In this document: in pieces, positions 25,050-34,268 of the stretch
How positions within the stretch are numbered: the stretch's first letter is position 1
How the letters are laid out: each line of letters begins with the position of its first letter
From: Pycnococcus provasolii
Lineage: Eukaryota; Chlorophyta; Pseudoscourfieldiophyceae; Pseudoscourfieldiales; Pycnococcaceae
Assembly (NCBI GenBank): GCA_938743325.2
Contig: OW568895.1
Location: 126,501-190,500, forward strand
Length of the DNA: 64,000 nucleotides
Direction: 5' to 3'
Program-made: the position numbers and the translations under genes
The notes under the pieces: model-generated
Told to the model about the DNA's origin: nothing
Database searches by the model: none
The model's input: only the letters and a program-made list of their open reading frames with translations

Positions 25050-26660
25050 TTAGTGGACGCGTGGATCCCACAACGACAAAGGCAGCTCGGGCCACACGCA
25101 CGTGCGCGCGAGTCGAGCGACCATACGCGCGATGATCATACCTCGCAGGGACGGCTCGCCGAGACGCCTAAAGTGATTCGCGAATTCGTAATTCGATCCA
25201 GCGCAGTCGTCAGTGCCTTCGAGCGGCGCGCAGTACAGCGCCTTCAACATCTCACGCACACCGGCACGGAATTCGTGAGGATGTTTCGCATGGTTCTCTT
25301 CACTCCACACGAGCGAAACGCCGGCGGTGGCGCGCGCCAGCACGTCACGGGCGTCGGACGCGAGTTGAAGCGTAGGACATCCTTCGGGCATGTCGACGAC
25401 GCCGAGAGCAATGTCGCGACGAAGTTGGTCGAGCGAAGCGTTTGCGCTGTCCACGGGCAGATGCACGCCATCCGCCGGGAGGGCTGTGACAGTTGCTGAG
25501 AGTCCCCTAGCGTCACTCGCTGCGGCGTAGTCGTCGACGCGATTCGGATGGCGGCATTTCGCCCCCTTGAGCAGCAGGATTCCGACGACGGTTGGATTTG
25601 CGAGCGTTCGGGCTGCAACGCACAAAGGTCGCTCGCAGTTGTGCGCGCCGCTGAAGGCGAGCCGTAGACCACCGGCACGCGAGTTCGCACCGCGTTCCTG
25701 CTTGAAGTCTTCGACTGAAGCGCCGGCGTGTATGAGCGCAGCGGCAACTCCTGCGGCACCGCGTGAAATGGCGATCGAAAGCGGCTTGGAGAGTCTGGCA
25801 GCGGCGTCGCTTTCCCCGCCATGGTTCGACCACCCGAGTTCTTCCAAGCACGCCAAGCACGTCTCCCCGTTACCTGCGAAGCTCGCGAGGTATGCGAGCG
25901 CGACGTCCATGTGACTTCTGCTTCCGTATCGCGTCGAGTGTTCGTACTTTTTCGCGTTCGCGCGCGCTCGTTCGCTTAGCACGGGAAGTCCGCTTGGATC
26001 ATGGTGCGCGTATTTCTTCACCAGCAGGCGCGCAATGGAAGCGAACCCGCGTTCGACGACGCGGTCTAAGATCGTCATCGGTGCGAGCCAGCTTTCCAAG
26101 TCGTCTTCGTCAGGTTCGTATTCGTGACGCGGGTCGATGCTGAGCGGATACCTGCGAAAGGCGATATTGGCGAAAACGGCGTCACCTGTCTCTGCTTGGT
26201 CGAGGATTGTGCGCACGAGGTTGACGTTATTGGCATCACACGCTAGCAGTAGGACGTCCGCGGATAGGAGAACGTGTCTCGCGGACGACGTCGGCGCCGA
26301 GCAAGGTATGAGCGCGTCCGTATCCACCGTATCAAGTAATACGCCGTCAGGTTCGTGTGCATCATCACCACCACCACATCCCATAGCATTGCGGAGGTAT
26401 TCTTGAGACGTGCACGACGACGCCGACGGTCCCGCTACAACTAACATCGAGCGCGGCGTGAAGAGCGACCACGGCGCTCCGACAGGTTGAGGGACACCTG
26501 CATGTGCATCTATCTTGGAACGTGTGTCATCATCAACACCGCCTGACTCCACTGTGGGAACGGGCCACCACCACTCGGAATCAAATCGGTCGTCGTTGTC
26601 GTCGTTGTAATCGTCGGAGTCACCGTCGGATGGAGCAGATGTGTCATCAGCAGGCGCCAT
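25050..26660 (-). CDS. ankyrin-like repeat protein (536 aa)
   Basis: Starts at ATG 26660 (MAPADDTSAPSDGD). The open frame extends 114 bases further with a hydrophobic TLTLTLLLLG segment, but no ATG is found there. After an acidic N-terminus, from about residue 135 there are helical pairs of ankyrin character (LLLACDANNVNLVRTILDQAE; FASIARLLVKKYAHH; AGVAAALIHAGASV; NPTVVGILLLKGAKC). Repeats are degenerate. Such proteins mediate protein binding; no catalytic motif is seen. The C-terminus has conserved-looking REMLKALYCAPLEG and ARMVARLARTCVW. Confidence 0.7.
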   Translation of the reverse strand: MAPADDTSAPSDGDSDDYNDDNDDRFDSEWWWPVPTVESGGVDDDTRSKIDAHAGVPQPVGAPWSLFTPRSMLVVAGPSASSCTSQEYLRNAMGCGGGDDAHEPDGVLLDTVDTDALIPCSAPTSSARHVLLSADVLLLACDANNVNLVRTILDQAETGDAVFANIAFRRYPLSIDPRHEYEPDEDDLESWLAPMTILDRVVERGFASIARLLVKKYAHHDPSGLPVLSERARANAKKYEHSTRYGSRSHMDVALAYLASFAGNGETCLACLEELGWSNHGGESDAAARLSKPLSIAISRGAAGVAAALIHAGASVEDFKQERGANSRAGGLRLAFSGAHNCERPLCVAARTLANPTVVGILLLKGAKCRHPNRVDDYAAASDARGLSATVTALPADGVHLPVDSANASLDQLRRDIALGVVDMPEGCPTLQLASDARDVLARATAGVSLVWSEENHAKHPHEFRAGVREMLKALYCAPLEGTDDCAGSNYEFANHFRRLGEPSLRGMIIARMVARLARTCVWPELPLSLWDPRVH

Positions 26661-27460
26661 CACCACACACAAGGATAATGACGAGGAATGAGGAATCCCA
26701 ACGAAGTGCACAGATCCCAAGAGCAAGAGCGTGAGCGTGAGCGTGAGCGTGACAGACCACCGACGACAGAGCACGACGACGACGCAGCTTTTTGACCACG
26801 TGCTTGACTACGTGCTTGATCGGCGTGATTCTTGATCGGTCCGAAACCACAGTGCACGCCCTCTAAAGGTAGTACTAACCTTAGGGAGTAGAGAGTCCGC
26901 TTGTTTTAGAGATGAGGTTCCGACTTCCGAGCCCATTGCTTTGGTCGCGTGATTAGGTCGGGGAGGGATGTGAAACATTTCCCCGACCTAATCACTCGTT
27001 GGAACCAAAGGTACATCGGCGACGGTTCGCGTCTCAAAGAAGACCGTGCAATGGATGGACACCAATGACCTCCACGCCGATCAAGTAAACACGACGCCGA
27101 TTGTAAACGATAGTCACGTGGTGAAGAACACCGTTTTCTGCTGGTCAAGAACACGCCTTTTCATGCGAGCAACAGATCAACGACAATAGCCGATCACGCA
27201 TCACGGCATCAATCACGTTCTTCACGCACGTCAACATGGTCATCAAGAACAACAACAACACCGTTTTATTTGGTTTCAGGTGAAGCTGGTCAAGAACCAC
27301 TCGCAGAGTCGCAGGTGAATCAGGCACGCCATGAATGCGGTGACCGGTCTGGTCATTCCACCCACTTCTGTCATTTCAATCTCACGCCGTTCATTTCATT
27401 TCATTTCATTTCATTTCTAAGTGTCCGTGTCCAGGTGTCGTGTCGTGTGAATAGCCATCC
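26661..27460. other. intergenic with a hairpin and pentanucleotide repeat
   Basis: No gene seen. A perfect 16-bp inverted repeat lies at 26949-26995. Positions 27060-27300 contain several copies of GGTCAAGAAC and CACCGTTTT. A TTCAT pentanucleotide run (27389-27417) precedes the TPR gene. Confidence 0.5.
26949..26995. repeat. hairpin, 16-bp perfect arms
   Basis: GTGATTAGGTCGGGGA (26949-26964), a 15-base loop, then TCCCCGACCTAATCAC (26980-26995). The purpose is unknown. Confidence 0.85.
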
Positions 27461-30067
27461 ATGTCCATGTCCGTCTCTCTTTCTGGAACACCACATTTAT
27501 TGTCTCGCACACACACTTCTTCTTCGGATGCAAATGCGGATGCGGATGCAAATGGTGTGAGTGGGTCGGCTGCGGATGGTGTGGTGAGTGGTTCACATTC
27601 ACCTACGTTCTCTGTCTTGGCGACGCCGCCACCTTCCGTCGTCGGCGGGAATTCACCTGCTGGTGGTGGCCGTCATCCTTCTCAGAATCACCATCATCAT
27701 CCTCGCCACGGCCAGGTTTCGTCGGCATCATCCCCTTCGTCCCCATCGGCGCGTATGGCCGCCAAGGCGAAGTTAGCCAGAGAACTTAAAATGGACGCAG
27801 ACGAACTTCTCGCGGAAGGACAACTCAGCGCGGCGTGCCACGCATACACAGAGGCTATCGCCACCGCGGGACTCGCACCGGCACCGCTGCTGGCGCGCGG
27901 CGCGTGCTACCTAGCGCAGGGAAGACTGCACGCGGCGCAGGCGGACGCGAGCCTTGCGCTGCTCACGCTCAACACGCAACTCGACCACTACCACCGCGTG
28001 CACGGACTCAGCCCAGATCCGAACAGAACGCAGGGGAAAACGCTGCAAAGTGTCGACGAGTCCAAAGAAACCAAGGAAGCAAAGCCAGAGCACGAACACC
28101 ACCTGTGGCACGGACTTCCCGCAGACATTGGAGTGCACCACCACCCTGACTCATACGACGTCGACGGCATTACAGGAGAACACGACCACACGAACGTCGC
28201 CATGGATGCGCTCGACACTACGGTGCGCGCGTTCCGCCTGCACGCGCGGGCAATGCACCGCCGAGGCGAGGTGGCCGGTGCCGCGGCGCTGTATGCAGTT
28301 TGCATCACGCTCATCGAACCGTGGGAGAGCGTGAAATACGACGACGGCGACGGGCGCAGAGCGACGGCGCAGCCCTGGGACGACGGAAGAACGCGCACGT
28401 GCGAGTCTGGCCTGGAATCGTGGGTGTGGGTGGAGCCTCTCGACTTCGTGGAGCGGTACAGCGGAGTGAAGAGCATCCATAAGCAGGCGGAGTGGATGCG
28501 CACCCAGCTCGCGGACTGCGAACGCCGCGACAAGGTGCGACGAGCGGTTCACAACGTCTCCACTGTCTGGAACTTCATTCGCGAAGTCAACCCGCACCTG
28601 CAGCGCCTGCTGCACAGGTCGAACAACCGGCAGATGCTCACGAATGCGGGACTTGGTTCGCCGGCAGTCGCAATCAACACGCCGCACGCCTCGCAGGCGG
28701 GTGTGGAGAGCGACGACGCGGATGGCGACGCCTCGGGTACGCCGGCCACCCCCGCCGGTGCACGTCGCAAGCGCAGGAGCTTCATTCACAGCGCGTTGGA
28801 ACGCGCGGAAGCAAGTCCGACCTCTCTGCAGAAGCGCTCTGGGGGCGCAGCGAATATGCGAACACCAGCTTCACGTGCCGCGCTCGCCGCATCCGCAACG
28901 CCCTCTGGCACGGACAGTGCATCGGTCATGAAAACGCTCGACCACCTGCACGAAGACACGGCTTTCATTCAGCTCGTCGAAACGCCGAGCTTGGTTGCCA
29001 TGGACATCAGCGAGCGGTATATACGCGGCAATGCGCTGCAGCCAAAGGCGAGGGGCATTTTGGGCTTAGCCTCGTCGGCTCCGACACCCATGAAGCATGC
29101 GCAGGGAGACACCAAGCATCCAGCAATCAGCGTTGACTTTCATCCGGAGGATCTCCTTGCTAACCACCACCTCTGCAACGCCGTTTGGGGCTACAAACAA
29201 GCCCGTGACGTCGAGGTTGAGTCGTGGATGGAATTGCCAGAATGGAGCGGTCCTCGAGAAGGCGAAACATCAATTAAAATGGAGCACGGATCACGGATCG
29301 CGCAGTCAAGGCATGGCGTGATTGTGCCGAAAAGCAAGGCGGCGACGAGTCCTATGATTCGCTCTCGACCACACTACAACGTTGGCGCAACAGTTCGTCC
29401 TATGACTGCGTCGCCGCCAGAGACTCGGTCCTACGCATACCAGCAGAGAACGTTTGCGCGAGGTGGAAGGCGCGCCTACGCAAAGGACTCGGGCTCTGAC
29501 GCAATCGGTGAGAGGCCAAATATGTACGTTCATCCATGGAATAACCTCGGCGGTAAGGATTCGCACACAGGTCGTCGGTCGGTGGCTGCTCGAGGATGGA
29601 ATTCTGCGACGAGTACAAAGGGCGAGTTCAATATAACCCGCACATCCATGGCAATGAAATCTCTCGTGCTTGCATCACCGCGAAGCGAGGCAATTCGGGT
29701 TAGCGAAGCTCTTCGTGCTAGTTCTGGCTCGAGCCTGGGATTGATAGCCCCTCCAGCTAGCTCGTATGACTACTCGCCTTATGACGATTTTGGGCGAAGT
29801 CCGAGAGATTTGAATCCTCTGGAGCGCGCCTTCGTCGAGGTGGATGATGGTGGCCAGGGCACAATTCCCCGCCGTGATCTCCCGCGTCTTGATGCCGCGC
29901 TAGCAAAACATGGCCTCAAATTACAAGGAGACAAGCGCAACGCCGCTGACTATCCAGCCACCACACCCGGCAACGAATCCGTGCACTTTGGAGACTTTGC
30001 GCTGTGGTGGGAGGAGAGTGTTCGTGTCGAGCGTGCAAACGCTAGTATGGCAGAAACTTTAAGATAA
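27461..30067 (+). CDS. TPR protein with a C-terminal EF-hand-like segment (868 aa)
   Basis: Starts at ATG 27461 with a Ser/Gly/His-rich stretch. Residues about 97-173 form a TPR pair (ADELLAEGQLSAACHAYTEA; LLARGACYLAQGRLHAAQADASLAL), and more helical material follows. The middle is disordered with basic patches. Near residues 788-815 is EVDDGGQGTIPRRDL, an EF-hand-like loop with partial ligands, and the C-terminus has FGDFALWWEES. A scaffold role is likely; the family is not recognised. Its stop lies 37 bp from the stop of the convergent IQ gene. Confidence 0.75.
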   Translation: MSMSVSLSGTPHLLSRTHTSSSDANADADANGVSGSAADGVVSGSHSPTFSVLATPPPSVVGGNSPAGGGRHPSQNHHHHPRHGQVSSASSPSSPSARMAAKAKLARELKMDADELLAEGQLSAACHAYTEAIATAGLAPAPLLARGACYLAQGRLHAAQADASLALLTLNTQLDHYHRVHGLSPDPNRTQGKTLQSVDESKETKEAKPEHEHHLWHGLPADIGVHHHPDSYDVDGITGEHDHTNVAMDALDTTVRAFRLHARAMHRRGEVAGAAALYAVCITLIEPWESVKYDDGDGRRATAQPWDDGRTRTCESGLESWVWVEPLDFVERYSGVKSIHKQAEWMRTQLADCERRDKVRRAVHNVSTVWNFIREVNPHLQRLLHRSNNRQMLTNAGLGSPAVAINTPHASQAGVESDDADGDASGTPATPAGARRKRRSFIHSALERAEASPTSLQKRSGGAANMRTPASRAALAASATPSGTDSASVMKTLDHLHEDTAFIQLVETPSLVAMDISERYIRGNALQPKARGILGLASSAPTPMKHAQGDTKHPAISVDFHPEDLLANHHLCNAVWGYKQARDVEVESWMELPEWSGPREGETSIKMEHGSRIAQSRHGVIVPKSKAATSPMIRSRPHYNVGATVRPMTASPPETRSYAYQQRTFARGGRRAYAKDSGSDAIGERPNMYVHPWNNLGGKDSHTGRRSVAARGWNSATSTKGEFNITRTSMAMKSLVLASPRSEAIRVSEALRASSGSSLGLIAPPASSYDYSPYDDFGRSPRDLNPLERAFVEVDDGGQGTIPRRDLPRLDAALAKHGLKLQGDKRNAADYPATTPGNESVHFGDFALWWEESVRVERANASMAETLR

Positions 30068-30104
30068 GTATACAGTTTTTTCTTTCATATAACAAAATAC
30101 AAAT

Positions 30105-33100
30105 TTAGCAAAGAGGCGGGAGCTCCAGAGCAGGGCGCGCGTCGAACCTGTCGGCACCAGGAGCGACATCGTCCATGAAAAGAACTTGCGGGTGCTCCTT
30201 CTTCGCACCATGACGACCGCGTCGTGAGAGAAGCTTGCGCACAGCCGCGGCTGCCGCACGTTTGCCCCTGCGACTCTGCGCCGTGTTACGACGACTATGC
30301 GATGACCGGGCAGTACGCCGGCGTGTGGAAAATGCTTCCAATACCATGTTAGCAATATGTGAGGAGGAATTTTTTGACGGCCTTTCGGCGCGAGAAACCC
30401 CCGTGCCTCGGAAGGATTCTTGTTTTCTCAGCATTCCCCCACCTGAGCGTGCGGGCATTGCTGGAAGCGTCGTGCGAGGCGTCAAGTCCATACCGATAGG
30501 AATCGGCGTGGGACTTGTAGTTTTGGAGTTGCGACGCGGACGACGTGAAGACAAAGCCCAAGACGGGACGAGGGCTGTCTTGTCGCCACGATTCTGATGA
30601 GACAAGGCTGCGTCATCACGATTCAATTTCATGCGACCATTGCCAGCTGCAGCATTCATAGGCAAATTCATGTCTAATGTATAAAGCTGCGATTTCTTTT
30701 CCAACGTGTATGCGGGCTTGTCAGCAATTTCCTTGACCTGACTCTTGCGAATTTTTGAACGAGCTTTCGAAGGTGGCAGCAAAGCGCCACCAACCGTACG
30801 CGGTTTCTTAGAAATTGGAGGCAGCATCGTCGTTTTCTTCGCCTGGCTGAGAGCGGCATGGACAGCCTCACGTCTCTTGGCTTTCTGCTCCTTCGCGTCT
30901 GAAGCTGTTTTCCATACATCCGTGCCAGATTGACCTGATTTATAATTCACGGGAGGAAGATGTACCGCATTGTTAGATTTCTTCTGCGAAGCACCACGTT
31001 GCAATTTTGCAGAATGAGGTGCGCGTTTGCGCAGAGCTTGTTCCTCCTTCTCTCTCTGCATACGCTGGTAAGGCGTTTCGAAGCGAGGTTTGGGAGACTT
31101 CCCACCATTGTTGTGCTTGCTTATATTGCCGAGATCCAAAGCGTCCAGATTTTTGATTCCCATGGACGGAATTTCACGCGTCGCCTTGAACTTTTCCTCC
31201 GCAGTATAATTTTGGGCGGGTCTTGCCGACTGAACGCCACGGGGCACGTCCCCGCGATGCGTCTGCGAACCGCGTGCATCATTACTTTGTCGCAGTGTGC
31301 TATCACGTGCACCGCGTGCGCTTTGAGCTACCGGTACACTCGAATCGGTCGTGCGTGTAGTACGGTCCTTCAATTGCGAAATTAGCGTGTCGACTTCCTC
31401 GGCGTGTTTGGCCATGCTCTCCATATTTTGTCGTTCCGCAGCTTTCATCCTCGCTTCTCTGGCATCGGCCGCTTCCTCATCCTCATTGAGACGTTCGACT
31501 GGTCCCTTACTGAACGGTTCGAGATATTGCTTAGTCGGGATGTATTCCTCGTACGCATCGTGCTCGCCTTCGTCGGCAGCGCCACGGCGCCGCCTATTTG
31601 CATGCTGGATGCCTTCCTCTCCAAGTTGTGCTGCGTTGGCATCCCTGGTAGTGGTCATCCCTACACCAGGTCTAGCCGACAGCGAACCGCCACGCTTCAA
31701 CGCCTGTACTTTCCTCGCAGGTGCTCTCTCAGCCTCGTTCGCACCGCCTTGCCCTCCAAGTTGTGCAGCGTTGCCTACACCAGGTCTAGCCGACAGCGCA
31801 CCGCCACGCTTCATCGCCTGTGCTTTCCTCGCAGGTGCTTTCTCAGCCTCGTTCGAACCACGTGCTGAAATGACTCTCCTTCGTATGCTTTTAGACTGTG
31901 CAGGCGGTGCAGGTGCGTCTGGCTTTTTTGGCTTGAAGTTTCCAATGTCACCATGGGTATCGCCGCGAGCGCCAGCGCCAGCGCGCATTTGCATAATCTT
32001 GTCTATGGCGTCGTTGGATTCTTTGGTCAATTTCAAAGGCGGAACCTTCGCGCGATTTGATCTGTCCACAGGGGCACGAGGTGATTCAGCATCATAAGAC
32101 CCATGCTCCACCGAGTCTTTCTTTTTGAGTCGTCGCGCCTTCTTGTCCTTGCTCGAGTTCTTCTCCTTCCCCTTCTCCTTCTCTGGTGCATCTCGAGTAC
32201 TGGCAAAAGCAGCTGACATAGAAAAAGTTTGCTTTTCGATCTCTTTCGTCTCAACCGGTTCTGCGAACACATGCTTCTCGCGGCGTTTATCCGGAGCTTT
32301 GATTCGATCGGGACCAAGATTTCGCGACTCATAATTGGCCTGATCCACCTTGCCGGGAACGTGCCATGCTCCGCTGGCATCTCGATATAATCCATTCGAT
32401 TCTGTGTATGCATCGGTGGGTGCCTCCACTTTTGACTGAATGTTAGAGGCTTTTGAGTCTCCCACTTCCTTCCACCGTGCATTTTCGCCTTTCTTCCTCC
32501 CATGTTTGCCTCTCATATAACCACCCTTGCCATGAGTCAGACTTTCGTTCTCGTCGAACAGCAGATTTCCATTCTCATCGTACCAGAGGCCGTCGGCACC
32601 CTGGTTTAGAACGCGCCCGCTCCCATCACGCATCTTACCATCCGCGCCCATGGCCAATCCGTTGATCAGATTTCCGTTCTCGTCGTACAACAGATTACCA
32701 TTCTCGTCGTACCAGCGGCCGTCGGCACCCTGGACTAGAACGCGCCCGTTCGCATCACGCATTCTACCATCCTCGCCCATGGCCAATCCGGAGGCACCGT
32801 TGATCGGATTTCCGTTCTCGTCGTACAACAGATTTCCATTCTCGTCGTACCAGCGGCCGTCGGCACCCTGGACTAGAACGCGCCCATTCGCATCGCGAAT
32901 TTGTCCGTCCATGTCCATCATTAGACCAGGTGGTCCTCCATTCAAGTTTCCATTCTCATCATAAAGGAGATTTCCATTCTCGTCGTACCAGCGCCCGTCG
33001 GCACCCTTCACAAGCACACGCCCAAATGCGTCTCGCATCTTCCCGTCATCACCAACACTTAATCCAACTGGGTTCGAGACCGCATTGCCACTCTCGTCAT

Positions 33101-34268
33101 AGAGGAGATTTCCATTCTCATCATACCAGCGCCCATCGGCACCCTGCACAATCACGCGCCCGTTGGCATCACGCATCTTGCCGTCCTCGCCTATTTTCAG
33201 CCCGTAAGGAGTCTTCATCGTCGTCGCCTTATCATTATCCAACGCATCCCTAGCGGACCCCGTGAGCGCTCCGCCCTGTGCGTTGAGTCCGGAGTACATG
33301 ACGGGCTTTCCATCTCCGTCGTAAAGTAAGTTTCCATTCTCGTCGTACCACCGGCCGTCGGCACCCTGCACAATCACGCGCCCAAAGGCGTCGCGCATCT
33401 TCCCGTCCAAGCCTCTTTCGAAGAAGGATCGCATCCTGCCAAACTCGTTGCTGAGCAGCCTCTCCTTGGCCGCCTGCGCAATCGCCGCGATGCGATCTCC
33501 GTACTTCGCGAGCGCGTTCTCGACGCCCAGTCCAGCCGTGTGCAGAAACTCGGCGTACACCGTAGGGTCCGTTGACTCCGTCCAGATGTCTGCGAGCTCG
33601 AACAGCGCCTCGAAGAAGCTCGGATGGTCGAGGAGAAACTCGCCCTTGCCATCCTCGAAGAAGTCTTCGGCGCTCACCCTCGTCAGCTCTTCGTCGTCCG
33701 CTTTGGGATTGCCAAGAGCCAGCTGCAAACCGACGTTCATCATGCAGTACTCGTCACAGGTCATGCAGTGGCTCGACTCGTCCGTGTACTGAAAGCGCGC
33801 CCACCACCTCTCGATTTCAGATATGAGCACAGGGTGCGTGCGACATCGCCGGCGCTGCCGCAGCCCTTCCGTGGTGTAGAACTGCCTGTCACCCTGCTGG
33901 CGGAAGTCCAACTTTGAAAGTTCCTGGGCGGTGTCCAACTCCGTCTTCACTCGCTCGCTGCTTAGACCCTTTCTCATCAACGCCTCGTCGCGCTCCCGTC
34001 TCCGCTTGCTGTCAAGATAATCTTTCTCGAACGCGCGCTTGAGCTTCAGCAAGTTGTTTGCCTTTTGCCAGAGACCGCCGTCCATATGCATGTGCAGGCA
34101 GCACAGCCCGCCCTTCTTCTCCTGGCACGCGCGTACGGACGCAAGCTCGTTCCGCACCGCGTGCCCTCGGAACGTCCTCTGCACGTTCTCGGCTGCCGCA
34201 TCCAGTTCGTTGAGTGCCGACATCGTCTCCGGCAGTGCCGACGGCGAGAGAGAGCGCGTGTGTGCCAT
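30105..34268 (-). CDS. IQ-motif protein with six WYDENGN repeats (1387 aa)
   Basis: The first ATG in frame is 34268 (MAHTRSLSPS). An IQ-like calmodulin-binding motif (AENVQRTFRGHAVRNEL) lies near residues 24-42, then a charged helix and a conserved-looking region with HCMTCDEYCMMNVGLQLALG. Residues about 283-579 hold six units of roughly 47-52 residues with core DGKMRDANGRVLVQ plus GADGRWYDENGNLLYDENGN. These Tyr/Asp/Asn-rich hairpin repeats recall YD- or cell-wall-binding-type repeats, but no exact family is recognised. The remaining 800 residues are basic and disordered and include a duplicated segment (APARKxQAxKRGGxLSARPGVG). A calmodulin-linked cytoskeletal protein is possible. Confidence 0.8.
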   Translation of the reverse strand: MAHTRSLSPSALPETMSALNELDAAAENVQRTFRGHAVRNELASVRACQEKKGGLCCLHMHMDGGLWQKANNLLKLKRAFEKDYLDSKRRRERDEALMRKGLSSERVKTELDTAQELSKLDFRQQGDRQFYTTEGLRQRRRCRTHPVLISEIERWWARFQYTDESSHCMTCDEYCMMNVGLQLALGNPKADDEELTRVSAEDFFEDGKGEFLLDHPSFFEALFELADIWTESTDPTVYAEFLHTAGLGVENALAKYGDRIAAIAQAAKERLLSNEFGRMRSFFERGLDGKMRDAFGRVIVQGADGRWYDENGNLLYDGDGKPVMYSGLNAQGGALTGSARDALDNDKATTMKTPYGLKIGEDGKMRDANGRVIVQGADGRWYDENGNLLYDESGNAVSNPVGLSVGDDGKMRDAFGRVLVKGADGRWYDENGNLLYDENGNLNGGPPGLMMDMDGQIRDANGRVLVQGADGRWYDENGNLLYDENGNPINGASGLAMGEDGRMRDANGRVLVQGADGRWYDENGNLLYDENGNLINGLAMGADGKMRDGSGRVLNQGADGLWYDENGNLLFDENESLTHGKGGYMRGKHGRKKGENARWKEVGDSKASNIQSKVEAPTDAYTESNGLYRDASGAWHVPGKVDQANYESRNLGPDRIKAPDKRREKHVFAEPVETKEIEKQTFSMSAAFASTRDAPEKEKGKEKNSSKDKKARRLKKKDSVEHGSYDAESPRAPVDRSNRAKVPPLKLTKESNDAIDKIMQMRAGAGARGDTHGDIGNFKPKKPDAPAPPAQSKSIRRRVISARGSNEAEKAPARKAQAMKRGGALSARPGVGNAAQLGGQGGANEAERAPARKVQALKRGGSLSARPGVGMTTTRDANAAQLGEEGIQHANRRRRGAADEGEHDAYEEYIPTKQYLEPFSKGPVERLNEDEEAADAREARMKAAERQNMESMAKHAEEVDTLISQLKDRTTRTTDSSVPVAQSARGARDSTLRQSNDARGSQTHRGDVPRGVQSARPAQNYTAEEKFKATREIPSMGIKNLDALDLGNISKHNNGGKSPKPRFETPYQRMQREKEEQALRKRAPHSAKLQRGASQKKSNNAVHLPPVNYKSGQSGTDVWKTASDAKEQKAKRREAVHAALSQAKKTTMLPPISKKPRTVGGALLPPSKARSKIRKSQVKEIADKPAYTLEKKSQLYTLDMNLPMNAAAGNGRMKLNRDDAALSHQNRGDKTALVPSWALSSRRPRRNSKTTSPTPIPIGMDLTPRTTLPAMPARSGGGMLRKQESFRGTGVSRAERPSKNSSSHIANMVLEAFSTRRRTARSSHSRRNTAQSRRGKRAAAAAVRKLLSRRGRHGAKKEHPQVLFMDDVAPGADRFDARPALELPPLC
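32530..33420. repeat. in-frame tandem repeats coding WYDENGN units
   Basis: Six diverged copies with a shared core reading CTCGTCGTACCAGCGGCCGT-like on the plus strand, spacing roughly 140-250 bp. The last copy is the most diverged. Confidence 0.85.
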
